Shown here: positions 43,264-51,062 of the stretch, piece by piece | Numbering within the stretch: position 1 is the first letter of the stretch | Layout of the letters: every line of letters starts with the position of its first letter | Assembly (NCBI RefSeq): GCF_001684965.1 | Contig: NZ_MAYG01000012.1 | Coordinates: 248,001 to 312,000, forward strand | Source of the DNA: Chryseobacterium arthrosphaerae | GTDB lineage: Bacteria; Bacteroidota; Bacteroidia; Flavobacteriales; Weeksellaceae | Length of the DNA stretch: 64,000 nt | Direction: 5' to 3' | The notes under the pieces: generated by a model | Database searches by the model: none | Told to the model about the DNA's origin: nothing | The model's input: the letters and a program-made list of their open reading frames with translations, nothing else | Translations under genes and position numbers: made by a program

Positions 43264-44271
43264 TTATTTTAAAAAGTTTATTATTTTAGGTAAATTTTTC
43301 TTTGAAAGTTCATCACCGATTGATTCTAAATTCATCAGTTGTTTTTTTGAGGATTCATTCAAATCAATGGTATCACTACCCATATCATACTGAACTCTCA
43401 GATATTTAAATCCTTTATCTTTTAGTGTTCTTTGAAAAAAGTCGATATATTGTTCTGTGATCTGAGCCTGACTATCCAAAATAATATCTAAAAGTCTGGG
43501 CTTTGGTATTAGCCAATACCAAAGATCTTTGGGTTTCCAATTTGATTTAATAATGTGTCTTCCTTTTCCTGTTCCAAGTGACAATAATTTAATTTGCGAA
43601 AATTCGTAGCCCATTTTATCAGTTGCCTCTAAAACTCCTATCAATGAGGGGTTATTTGCGAATACTCCGCCATCTATCATATTGATATTGTGACCTTTTC
43701 CAAATTTATTCTTATAGGAAAATGTGTGGGGAGGGAAATATACCGGCGCAGAAGCGCTCGAAAGAGCAACCTCGTGTGCAGGTAATTTGTAATCTCTTAC
43801 AAACTCGGGGTTATGTTTGGTTTTTAACACATTTATCTCTCCCATTCCTCCATTAAAAGTAGGGATGCAAACATTTGTTTTCAAATCATTCATTAGCGGT
43901 TCAACACCGCTATTTGCTTCAGTATAAACATCCTTAAGTTTCTTTCTAAGAAATTTATTACTGTACATTGAACCTGCTAATATTCTAACTTTGCTGGGTA
44001 ATATTTTTAAAAACCATTTTGGGAAAATAATTTTAGCATTGTCTTTATAAAACTCTAATAACTTCGATGCAGGAATTCCCAAAGCAATTCCTATTGCTAG
44101 AATTGCTCCGGTTGATGTTCCGCAGATTAGATCAAAATGTTCGTATAGCTTTTTTTCTGGATGTTCTTCTTTTAACTTCTCTTCCAATTCTGCAAGAACC
44201 TTGGCGGGAATTATTCCTCTGATACCACCTCCATCTATAGAAAGTATTTTAATTTGTTTAATTTCTTCCAT
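43264..44271 (-). CDS. capV: CBASS effector, CapV-type patatin phospholipase
   Basis: The protein has 335 aa from ATG 44271 (MEEIKQIKILSIDGGGIRG). The alternative ATG at 44298 would overlap the upstream gene by 17 bp. It has the patatin oxyanion hole DGGGIRG (13-19), nucleophile Ser53 in GTSTG, and catalytic Asp200 in MIDGGVFANNP. CapV is the phospholipase that degrades the inner membrane once bound by the cyclic nucleotide made by DncV-like enzymes. It is located directly before the CD-NTase, as in Vibrio cholerae-type systems. The C-terminal ~100 residues are the likely nucleotide-sensing/regulatory part. Confidence 0.9.
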   Translation of the reverse strand: MEEIKQIKILSIDGGGIRGIIPAKVLAELEEKLKEEHPEKKLYEHFDLICGTSTGAILAIGIALGIPASKLLEFYKDNAKIIFPKWFLKILPSKVRILAGSMYSNKFLRKKLKDVYTEANSGVEPLMNDLKTNVCIPTFNGGMGEINVLKTKHNPEFVRDYKLPAHEVALSSASAPVYFPPHTFSYKNKFGKGHNINMIDGGVFANNPSLIGVLEATDKMGYEFSQIKLLSLGTGKGRHIIKSNWKPKDLWYWLIPKPRLLDIILDSQAQITEQYIDFFQRTLKDKGFKYLRVQYDMGSDTIDLNESSKKQLMNLESIGDELSKKNLPKIINFLK

Positions 44272-44281
44272 ATATATAATT

Positions 44282-44557
44282 TTAAAATGAATCTCCACAT
44301 ATAGCCCACCAATTATTTCTATCCCAAGTGGTAGAAAAACACCTTTCCAATTTGGTATTTAGTTTTCTACAGATTTTATTGGCATCACCATTAGCGTCAT
44401 GCGCAGTTTTGTTAGGATGGTATAAGGTCGTATTAGGTAAATAAATCCATTCACAGTTTTTTACACCACGTACCTTATCTTGATACCCTAATAATTTCAT
44501 TTCATTTTTAAATTCAGTATGTTTTCCTGAAATGTCGTAAGTAATTATTATTTCCAT
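44282..44557 (-). CDS. Cas2/SinR-like small ferredoxin-fold protein heading CBASS operon
   Basis: This 91-aa protein begins MEIIITYDISGKHTEFKNEM and continues LLGYQDKVRGVKNCEWIYLPNTTLY. The YDI start, the L-G-Y-x turn and the strand YLPNTTL are the pattern of Cas2-like/SinR-family small proteins with a ferredoxin fold. The C-terminus, KLERCFSTTWDRNNWWAICG, is shorter than in VapD. It is 10 bp upstream of capV and appears to be the first gene of the CBASS transcript. This is not a standard CBASS component, so it may be a regulator or an RNA/nucleotide-binding accessory. Confidence 0.6.
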   Translation of the reverse strand: MEIIITYDISGKHTEFKNEMKLLGYQDKVRGVKNCEWIYLPNTTLYHPNKTAHDANGDANKICRKLNTKLERCFSTTWDRNNWWAICGDSF

Positions 44558-44656
44558 ATTTTTTTAAATTTATATTTCGGATTCGATCCTTTATAGTATA
44601 TTAACCCTAAAATTTAAAATCCCCCCGCAAGTGTAAAATTTATTTTTTCGGTTAAT

Positions 44657-45244
44657 ATGGAAATAGGACAGTATTTTAAATCCAATCAAAGAAAAATATC
44701 TAAATTAAATGATAATGATTGGAGAATTGCATTGAAAAAATGTAAGGAACATATACGATACAGGTTGTTCCAAAAAACATTGTATGGAGCACATACTTCA
44801 TCAAATCTTGGCAAGGATCCATTTCAATACTATATGGATATTGCTTGTGATAAAATATTATTTGGAGATTGGGAATGGCAGGATAAATTTGACTTAGCTG
44901 AGCAACTAATTAGAATAATAAACAGTTATATAAGTAAAGAGGTTGATAAATATAGTACGAATAAGGACGAGTCAATAAAATATGTTGATATTGAAGATGA
45001 GTTTTATCAAACTCCTTACGAAGAATCGGATGATATACAAGAAAATGAATATAGTTCCCGTTTAGCTATTATAGATAAGGCAGTGAAAGGAGATCTTGAA
45101 TTAGAAATATTGTGGGAGGCGATAAAAGAGGGGAAAAAACGGGTAGAAATTGCAGAGTTACTTGAAGTAGATAGTAGAAGAGTTGATAAACTTCGAGAGA
45201 AGTTAGCATTTAAAGTAAAGCAAATAAAAAAATTAGAAAAGTAA
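44657..45244 (+). CDS. Sigma-70-like DNA-binding protein, divergent from CBASS
   Basis: The protein has 195 aa. The N-terminal half (CKEHIRYRLFQKT ... YMDIACDKILFGDWEWQDKF ... EQLIRIINSYISKEVDKY) resembles sigma region 2. The C-terminal ~55 residues (LEILWEAIKEGKKRVEIAELL, EVDSRRVDKLREKL) form a region-4-like helix-turn-helix. It is transcribed away from the CBASS operon across a 99-bp shared region and is followed by two tightly packed genes, one an ImmA/IrrE peptidase. I infer a transcription regulator or alternative sigma factor that controls the CBASS genes or its own unit. Confidence 0.7.
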   Translation: MEIGQYFKSNQRKISKLNDNDWRIALKKCKEHIRYRLFQKTLYGAHTSSNLGKDPFQYYMDIACDKILFGDWEWQDKFDLAEQLIRIINSYISKEVDKYSTNKDESIKYVDIEDEFYQTPYEESDDIQENEYSSRLAIIDKAVKGDLELEILWEAIKEGKKRVEIAELLEVDSRRVDKLREKLAFKVKQIKKLEK

Positions 45245-45250
45245 TATAGA

Positions 45251-45643
45251 ATGAAGAATCATAAGCAGAGAGAAAATTTAAGTAATCTTTATGGCTTTTT
45301 CATGGAATCTAATTTTCACCGAAGCGATGAAGATGTACTTTCTCAATTAGAAGAGCAACCAGATAGTCAAATAGAAGATTTTCTGAGCCAAATTAAAAAA
45401 AAGCAAGTAAGACTGAAAGCATTAAAAAATAAGTTGTTTTTTGACTACGTTAATGAGAAACTGATCGAAATAAGACAAAAGGGATTGGAGGAGTTACGAA
45501 AAATAATACCTGCAAATGAGCAAATAGAGTTTGCTCCGTTATTTAGTAAATATCAGGAATTATCAGAATCTGATTATCGTGATATTGTTGAAGATCAAGA
45601 TTTTTTAAAACTCATGGAATATTTGCAAGACAAAGAAGAATAA
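45251..45643 (+). CDS. 130-aa acidic protein between sigma-like and IrrE-like genes
   Basis: This 130-aa highly charged helical protein (SQLEEQPDSQIEDFLSQIKKKQ, EKLIEIRQKGLEELRKII, ending EDQDFLKLMEYLQDKEE) has no recognised domain. It is spaced 6 bp from the sigma-like gene and 1 bp from the metallopeptidase gene, so all three are translated from one message. By position and charge it could be an anti-sigma-like inhibitor and a substrate of the neighbouring peptidase. That is inference only. Confidence 0.65.
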   Translation: MKNHKQRENLSNLYGFFMESNFHRSDEDVLSQLEEQPDSQIEDFLSQIKKKQVRLKALKNKLFFDYVNEKLIEIRQKGLEELRKIIPANEQIEFAPLFSKYQELSESDYRDIVEDQDFLKLMEYLQDKEE

Positions 45644-45644
45644 T

Positions 45645-46409
45645 ATGAATTCAATTCAGCATGCACAGAATTTACTTTCAGAAATAGGTTGGGAGTCTCC
45701 TTCGGATTTTACTTTACTTGAAATTGCAAATTACCTTAATATAAATATTAAAGAAGTACCTATATCGGGTTCACAAGGTAGAATTCTAATTAATGGCAAT
45801 TCAGCAATTATTACTATCGATTCTGGCCTAACTCATGAGGGAAAAAAGAATTTTGTTATAGCACATGAGATTGGACATTTTTTAATGCATAAAAGCTTAA
45901 TTTCTATTTTTTCGGACACAGAAAAGACTCTTTCTGACTGGCATACTAAAGGGCCTCATGAAAATGAAGCTAATTCTTTTGCAACAGAATTATTAATGCC
46001 TTTTGTTGCATTTAAAAGCTTCATCAATAAAAAAAAACTTTCTCTTAATTTAATAGAAAAAGCTTCAGAATACTTTAATACTTCTATTCTTGCAACGTTT
46101 CTCCGATATGTCGATATAGGTGACTTTCCAGCAATGGTTGTCTATATGGAAAATAATAAGATTATTTGGAAAAAGCATTCACATGACTTTCCTCTTACTT
46201 TCCTGAACATTGGTTCACAAGTTCCTGAATATACTGTTGCTGGAGATTATTTTACTCGTGGAAATAGAGAAGAGAAACCTGAAAAGATAGAAGCTATCGA
46301 ATGGTTTGCCAATGATTTTAATATAAAATATAACAAAAATCTTATTTTATGGGAGCAGTGTTACAAAGTTTCTTCAAAAGGACTAATTTCTTGCATATGG
46401 ACAGAATAA
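45645..46409 (+). CDS. ImmA/IrrE-family zinc metallopeptidase (CapP-like position)
   Basis: The protein has 254 aa. The zinc site is HEIGH (His74, Glu75, His78) in NFVIAHEIGHFLMH, with a distal ENEANSFATELLMP supplying the acidic ligand. This is the ImmA/IrrE family, whose members cleave repressors to switch on mobile-element or damage genes. In many CBASS loci an IrrE-type peptidase (CapP) cleaves an HTH repressor (CapH). Here the helix-turn-helix partner is a sigma-like protein instead. The C-terminal ~100 residues (SSKGLISCIW) are not recognised. Confidence 0.85.
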   Translation: MNSIQHAQNLLSEIGWESPSDFTLLEIANYLNINIKEVPISGSQGRILINGNSAIITIDSGLTHEGKKNFVIAHEIGHFLMHKSLISIFSDTEKTLSDWHTKGPHENEANSFATELLMPFVAFKSFINKKKLSLNLIEKASEYFNTSILATFLRYVDIGDFPAMVVYMENNKIIWKKHSHDFPLTFLNIGSQVPEYTVAGDYFTRGNREEKPEKIEAIEWFANDFNIKYNKNLILWEQCYKVSSKGLISCIWTE

Positions 46410-46564
46410 AAGTTTAGAAGGTTTAACTCAAGAATTACTTATACTATTCCTTTATGCTTATAGTTACAGAATCGCTTATCAAATCAAAAAAAATAACAAA
46501 TAAAGTATGGTCATCTATGTGGAAACTGGATAAAATGGCTATGTATTACTAATAACTACCAAAA

Positions 46565-47350
46565 ATGAATACATTAATGAAATATTTAGAAAATTCAATT
46601 CAAAAGTTTAAAAGTGATGCACTAGCAAAAATAATTTATGATGCTGCAAAATACCTTATTGGTGCAATTGTAACTTACAGCATTTTAAAATTTATTCCCG
46701 AGAATACAACATTTGGAGAGTTTCTTGCGAAGAAAATCAATTTCAGCATACTGGAATTTATCCTAATACTATTGGTCGTAGTTTTTCTTACAATAATTGT
46801 ATATTTTCTTTTGAACAAGAGAAGGTTCAAGCTAATTAAACTCGATTTACAAACAGACGAACTAACTGGTCTACCAAATAATAGAGCATTAAGTGAGGAT
46901 TTACCAAATGTAATCTCGTGGGCGAAATCCGAAATGAAACCATTTTCAATTATTTTAATGGATATAGATGATTTCAAAGATTTTAATACAAAATATACTC
47001 AGAGTACAGCCGATAAAGTGTTAGTTAAATTTGGAACTCTCTTAGCTGCCGACAATAGGATTACAGATAAAGTTTATCGACAACACATTAAAGGTGACGA
47101 ATTTGTCATTATTACTAAGGATACAATTTTAGAAAATGCTGTAAAAGCTGCAAATAGAAAAAGAGAAAATATTGCTAATACTGGTATACAAATTCCTGAA
47201 TTAGGTTTGTTTAATTTAACTGTTTGTTGTGGGGTTGCGGAATTTAACCCCAAAATAGATGATGAGAAAATGATAATTGATAGAGCATTCGAAGCAATGA
47301 AAATTGCTAAAGGAAAAGTTAACAAAAACTCAACAGAGTCTTTAGTGTAA
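46565..47350 (+). CDS. Membrane GGDEF-domain protein with KGDEF signature
   Basis: This 261-aa protein has two membrane helices (about residues 28-44 and 61-83). A diguanylate-cyclase-like domain follows: TDELTGLPNNRALSED, SIILMDIDDFKDFN with the metal Asp133, and the signature KGDEF (176-180) in place of GGDEF. Other phrases, such as FNTKYTQSTADKVL, retain the nucleotide-contact Asn and Asp. The Lys in place of the first Gly could alter nucleotide choice. Bacteroidota usually lack c-di-GMP networks, so an isolated copy in a defence island is notable. It lies 155 bp after the IrrE gene and may be separate. Confidence 0.8.
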   Translation: MNTLMKYLENSIQKFKSDALAKIIYDAAKYLIGAIVTYSILKFIPENTTFGEFLAKKINFSILEFILILLVVVFLTIIVYFLLNKRRFKLIKLDLQTDELTGLPNNRALSEDLPNVISWAKSEMKPFSIILMDIDDFKDFNTKYTQSTADKVLVKFGTLLAADNRITDKVYRQHIKGDEFVIITKDTILENAVKAANRKRENIANTGIQIPELGLFNLTVCCGVAEFNPKIDDEKMIIDRAFEAMKIAKGKVNKNSTESLV

Positions 47351-47595
47351 AATAGAAGCAAATAAGTAGATCCCTATATAATTTACAAGTTTGGTGGAGT
47401 TGTCATTTTTATAATTCAAGAGATTTATAGAGTCTCACAAACGATGTGAATGGAAGAAAATGATCCAAAAGTCCTATGGGTTTTTATCTTTCGGGTAATT
47501 ATATTCTATTGAATTGAATTATGAAAAGCAATGTATTGATACAATGAGAAAGCTATTAAAATATATTGTAGAAAGTCCGGAAATATTTATTGAGT

Positions 47596-47757
47596 TTATT
47601 GATCAGGCTCATTGTAAGTACTAGGAAGTGATAATGATTTATTAACTCTTTGCTTTGTTTTTCTTTTAACTTTTATTGCTTTTATATTAAGTACAAGAAA
47701 TTGTTTTAAAATATAATCTAAATCCTCCTCTTTAACTTTTAGAATAACCTTCATCAT
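47596..47757 (-). CDS. Possible 53-aa small protein
   Basis: The frame runs from ATGATG at 47757 to TAA at 47598-47596. It starts MMKVILKVKEEDLDYILKQF, and the end reads SLSLPSTYNEPDQ. The product is basic in its second half (KAIKVKRKTKQR). The start lies 24 bp after the stop of the superinfection-immunity gene on the same strand, so it may be the second gene of that unit. It has no recognised motif. Confidence 0.45.
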   Translation of the reverse strand: MMKVILKVKEEDLDYILKQFLVLNIKAIKVKRKTKQRVNKSLSLPSTYNEPDQ

Positions 47758-47781
47758 TATTTTCTGATTAAAATAATTGTG

Positions 47782-48141
47782 TTAATGGTTTAATATTTTT
47801 TGTTTTTCAACTTCAAACTCTTCATCATTGATAATTCCTGAAGTGCGTAGTTTATTTAATTTATTGAGTTGATCATATTTGTCTAAAACTACCGTATTTT
47901 TAGGTTTATTCTTTATATGAATAACATTTTTACTTGAAAAGGCTTTTGCAAATGCCAACCACCAACCATATACCGTCCAACCAAAAAATAAATTAATTAG
48001 TAAAACACTGAAAAATTTGAATCTTAATATATAGACTCTAAATAAAGCAATTATAGTTGGAATAAAATAGATAAAGAGAATTATTTTGACAAATGGAAAC
48101 TCTCCAGTATTTTGACTCGTGGAAGTTAGTATTGCTAACAT
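47782..48141 (-). CDS. Superinfection-immunity-like membrane protein with SHOCT tail
   Basis: The protein has 119 aa. Two membrane helices (VKIILFIYFIPTIIALFRVY; VLLINLFFGWTVYGWWLAFAKAF) carry the FGWT-x-x-GWW pattern of the superinfection-immunity (Imm_superinfect) family of T4-like Imm proteins. The last ~35 residues (DQLNKLNKLRTSGIINDEEFEVEKQKIL) are a SHOCT domain, a short oligomerisation module. It probably blocks entry of phage DNA at the inner membrane or reports on membrane state. It lies near the XRE gene that reads the other way from 48310. Confidence 0.82.
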   Translation of the reverse strand: MLAILTSTSQNTGEFPFVKIILFIYFIPTIIALFRVYILRFKFFSVLLINLFFGWTVYGWWLAFAKAFSSKNVIHIKNKPKNTVVLDKYDQLNKLNKLRTSGIINDEEFEVEKQKILNH

Positions 48142-48309
48142 ATTTGTTATCGATATTATAATTTTAGGCTATTATTTAGGTTCTCTTGTTAAGAGAATGG
48201 GTTCAAATATAAAACATTTAAATAAAAAAGCTACTAATTAGATACATCTTTTTAGTGGTAACATAAACGGAGCTTATTTCCAAGCTTTGTATTCTCTAAT
48301 TGAGATTAC

Positions 48310-48561
48310 ATGGAGGAAAAAGAATTTTTAAAAGAAGAAGTCTTAAAGAAACTTGGCAAGAGGATAAAAGAGATTAGGATAGCTAAGGGTTATTCAAGTT
48401 ACGAATATTTTGCATATGAGCATAACATATCCAGAGCTCAGTATGGACGATATGAGAAAGGTGAGGACTTGAGATTTAGTACCTTAGCAAAGGTTATAAA
48501 TGCCTTTGGGATGACTATGAATGAATTTTTTGCTGAAGGGTTCGAAGACAATGAGTGTTAA
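48310..48561 (+). CDS. XRE-family helix-turn-helix regulator
   Basis: This 83-aa protein is one XRE helix-turn-helix: LGKRIKEIRIAKGYSSYEYF, then EHNISRAQYGRYEKGEDLRFSTLAKVINAFGMT, plus a short acidic tail ending EDNEC. It probably binds as a dimer in the 168-bp divergent region shared with the superinfection-immunity gene and controls one or both. It is a typical regulator of phage-like or island cargo. Confidence 0.85.
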   Translation: MEEKEFLKEEVLKKLGKRIKEIRIAKGYSSYEYFAYEHNISRAQYGRYEKGEDLRFSTLAKVINAFGMTMNEFFAEGFEDNEC

Positions 48562-48684
48562 TATATAAACACGATCTTTAATAATCATTGTATAATTAAC
48601 ATGAAATTTTGGATTTAATCAAGAAGTATTTTACAGTGATTATCTAACTTTAAAAAGTTCAAATATTTGCTTTAAGCACTAGGA

Positions 48685-50331
48685 TTAAACGAATAATTTC
48701 GTTATTTTATCTAAAATATTATGGTAGCATAAATCTGAAACTCTTTTTTCTTCTACAGTTCCATCCTCTCTTTTTGTTTTCTTTTCAAGACGGGTCCCTC
48801 CATTGTTATAGTTCGTGGAGCTGCTAAATAAAAGTCCATCTGATTTTTTTTCTAACTTTCTTATTTTCTTCCAATTGTAATTATTATTTGCTATTATAAT
48901 AATGAAATTATTAATTTCATCATGCGTAAAGTTATCCAAAGTAGATTTGTGAACCAATTGAATCCTTTCATGGAATGCATCGTCAATCAGTAACAGTGAA
49001 CGCTTGGATAAGTCAGTAATAGTAAAGATTATTAAATCGTTATTTTCATTCATAAATTCTTCACAAGAGTATGTTGCCCTAAGCTTTTCAACAACAGAAT
49101 GTAACATAAAGAATATTTTGTCCTTATCAATTTTATTGTTCGTTTTATCTTCTTTACTACCTGATGTTTCTGCTCCAGGAGAATCAGGATTGGGGTTTTT
49201 TGTCTTGAAAGTTCCAAAATCTGATAAGGGTTTAATAATTGGAGTACCTGAGCTCGCTTTTTCACTTAATTTATACTCTATAGATATTTGTACAATCTTA
49301 TTTAAAAGATTAAGCCCAGACTCTATAAAGTTTTTAGAAAGATTAGGATTTTTATCATCATTAGTTACAGTGGTGTTTTTATTTTTATTCCCTGGTTTGA
49401 ATCTTTTACCCTTACCCGTATTATCGTTATTACCATTATCATTTTTCTCACCGGAAGAATAATCAATAAACTTAACAGTATCTACAGTGTATAAATTGCT
49501 AAAATTGTGAGAAGAAGTAATGTCAATTATCTCAGTAACAATAAAGTATTTTTTGCCATCCCTATTTATGTAGTAACCTTTGGTCTCCAAATAAAGCTTT
49601 TCTTTTATTGGGACTTTAAAACTATATGAAATACTATTGGGATTGTTTAAAATTTGTTTATATAGATTAGCTTGTGTGTTAATTAGATTGTACCACAAGT
49701 AATCATCTTTTGAGAATAGAAAAAAAGCTAATGACTTAGCTAGTGCTTTTGTAAGTTGATCACCCCTTTTTCGTACAGATATTTCGCCAACCTGAAGATC
49801 TTCTTGTTGTATAATACGCCATTTTATGAGATCTTTTAAGTCCCCAAAATCATTACAGAATAGATTCTTGATTAGTAGTGAATTAATTAAATAGAAGGCT
49901 TGTCCTATAATAATTGATGGAACAATATACGTTACTGGACCTGATTCATAGCTGCGCTCAAATTCATAGTATTGGCAACCTTCAGATTCTTTACCAAACT
50001 CTAAATTAGAGCTTGGATTGTATGTTTGAAATTCAATTTCATCATAATTTTCTAACCAAAATGAACGTTTGTAAACTTTATTATTTAATTTTTTTGAATC
50101 ACTATCAAAATTATCTCCTATTTTAAGGAATATCAAGCTTTCAATATTATGGTTCCGATAAATATGAGATTGTATCTTCTCAACTTTAAATCCATCTACA
50201 TACTCTGGAATAATATGTGCAAATTCTATTTTTGTATTGGTTTCTAAGTCAGAGCTTTGTAGTCCATTAGGGAAGTTTGTTATTTTGTAATATCCTTTGT
50301 TAATATGTGGAAGTTTAAATTGAAAATCCAT
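48685..50331 (-). CDS. TnsE-like protein of the Tn7-like element (probable)
   Basis: This 548-aa protein has no recognised enzyme motif. From memory of Tn7 TnsE (538 aa), several segments agree in order: a hydrophobic YIVPSIIIGQAFYLINSLLI (compare TnsE IPAIEVIRSLFI), RGDQLTKALAKSLAFFLF followed by DDYLWYNLI, an acidic/Asn/Lys linker (about 300-400), and a C-terminal basic stretch with KREDGTVEEKRVSDLCYHNIL. Length, charge layout and position at the end of the tns genes fit TnsE, which directs insertion into conjugating plasmids and replicating DNA. The identity of individual residues is low, so this is inference. Confidence 0.45.
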   Translation of the reverse strand: MDFQFKLPHINKGYYKITNFPNGLQSSDLETNTKIEFAHIIPEYVDGFKVEKIQSHIYRNHNIESLIFLKIGDNFDSDSKKLNNKVYKRSFWLENYDEIEFQTYNPSSNLEFGKESEGCQYYEFERSYESGPVTYIVPSIIIGQAFYLINSLLIKNLFCNDFGDLKDLIKWRIIQQEDLQVGEISVRKRGDQLTKALAKSLAFFLFSKDDYLWYNLINTQANLYKQILNNPNSISYSFKVPIKEKLYLETKGYYINRDGKKYFIVTEIIDITSSHNFSNLYTVDTVKFIDYSSGEKNDNGNNDNTGKGKRFKPGNKNKNTTVTNDDKNPNLSKNFIESGLNLLNKIVQISIEYKLSEKASSGTPIIKPLSDFGTFKTKNPNPDSPGAETSGSKEDKTNNKIDKDKIFFMLHSVVEKLRATYSCEEFMNENNDLIIFTITDLSKRSLLLIDDAFHERIQLVHKSTLDNFTHDEINNFIIIIANNNYNWKKIRKLEKKSDGLLFSSSTNYNNGGTRLEKKTKREDGTVEEKRVSDLCYHNILDKITKLFV

Positions 50332-50355
50332 ATTTTTTTATATTATTTTGTGTGA

Positions 50356-50835
50356 TTAGGTTAAATTACATTGACGTTTGTATTCCTTTATAGCATCTCT
50401 GTATTTTGGATTATTAATATATGCTTTTTTAGGAATCATATTATGATCCAGCCAATATGCCTGACCCCAAATTGATTTATGCGTTTTCGGGATTCGATAT
50501 TCATAAATTCTTTTTTCTTTTTCAAGTTTTTCCAAGCAGGAATTTATATTTGTTTGACAAAAATTTTCTTCTTTTATTGTGTTGGAAAGACAATGGAATA
50601 TCTCATTTTCAGAGAGGAATTTATTTTTAAATTTGAGTAAATTAAGTATCCTTTTTTCTGTTGAAATTAGGGTAGTGTCTAACTTATAATTGAAGTTTGT
50701 AGTATTTTGATTATGAGTTTGTAAGCTGTTTTCGTCTTTTCGATTTGTAAAACTTAATCCAAAGAGATTTTTCATATTAAACAGGCCGAAATTTTTTTTC
50801 AATTTTTCACTCAATTTTAGCATAATATATTTCAT
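50356..50835 (-). CDS. 159-aa protein upstream of TnsE-like gene
   Basis: The protein has 159 aa, basic and Asn-rich. Residues 60-115 (EKRILNLLKFKNKFLSENEIFHCL ... SCLEKLEKEKRIYEYRIP) look like a winged-helix DNA-binding fold. There is no signal peptide. It sits 24 bp upstream of the TnsE-like gene and behind a promoter region that also holds a candidate divergent RNA. It may be a DNA-binding accessory of targeting or a regulator. No family was recognised. Confidence 0.6.
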   Translation of the reverse strand: MKYIMLKLSEKLKKNFGLFNMKNLFGLSFTNRKDENSLQTHNQNTTNFNYKLDTTLISTEKRILNLLKFKNKFLSENEIFHCLSNTIKEENFCQTNINSCLEKLEKEKRIYEYRIPKTHKSIWGQAYWLDHNMIPKKAYINNPKYRDAIKEYKRQCNLT

Positions 50836-50853
50836 TATTAATTAATAAATTTT

Positions 50854-50861
50854 TATATTTG
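50854..50861 (+). promoter_or_regulatory. Perfect -7 box facing the candidate RNA
   Basis: TATATTTG matches the Bacteroidota TAnnTTTG -7 box exactly and reads toward 50966. No clear -33 TTG lies at standard spacing. Confidence 0.45.
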
Positions 50862-50865
50862 CTAC

Positions 50866-50966
50866 AAGAAATAAGGGGATCGGATAAAAGAATTTTTCCT
50901 TTACCATTATTTATGTAACTTATAAGTCCGTTAAAGTAATTCGAGCTACGATTAACGGATTTTTTT
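50866..50966 (+). ncRNA. Candidate ~100-nt small RNA inside the tns region
   Basis: A perfect -7 box at 50854-50861 is followed, about 65 bp after the inferred start, by a strong intrinsic terminator: TCCGTTAA (50927-50934) with TTAACGGA (50952-50959), an inner GTA/TAC pair, and seven T (50960-50966). No open frame fits between, so a non-coding RNA is the simplest reading. It runs opposite to the tns genes and starts just beyond the 159-aa gene start. The function is unknown; antisense or regulatory RNA is possible. It does not look like a CRISPR or tracr RNA. Confidence 0.4.
50927..50966 (+). terminator. Intrinsic terminator of the candidate RNA
   Basis: The 8-bp stem TCCGTTAA/TTAACGGA (50927-50934 and 50952-50959) is followed by TTTTTTT. 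It is oriented plus, opposite to all neighbouring genes. Confidence 0.65.
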
Positions 50967-51062
50967 ATTTCTATACTATTTCATTTACTTTTTCGTATTT
51001 CGCAAATATAATTAATTTCATTTAAATTGCAAACTTTTCAATTTAAACGCACGTACCGTATG

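Noticed and set aside
46565..47350. Panoptes-like minimal CRISPR polymerase with 2TM effector
   Set aside because: The protein has a canonical GGDEF-type start (DELTGLPNNRAL) fused to two membrane helices in one chain. Separate cyclase and 2TM-beta effector genes are not present.
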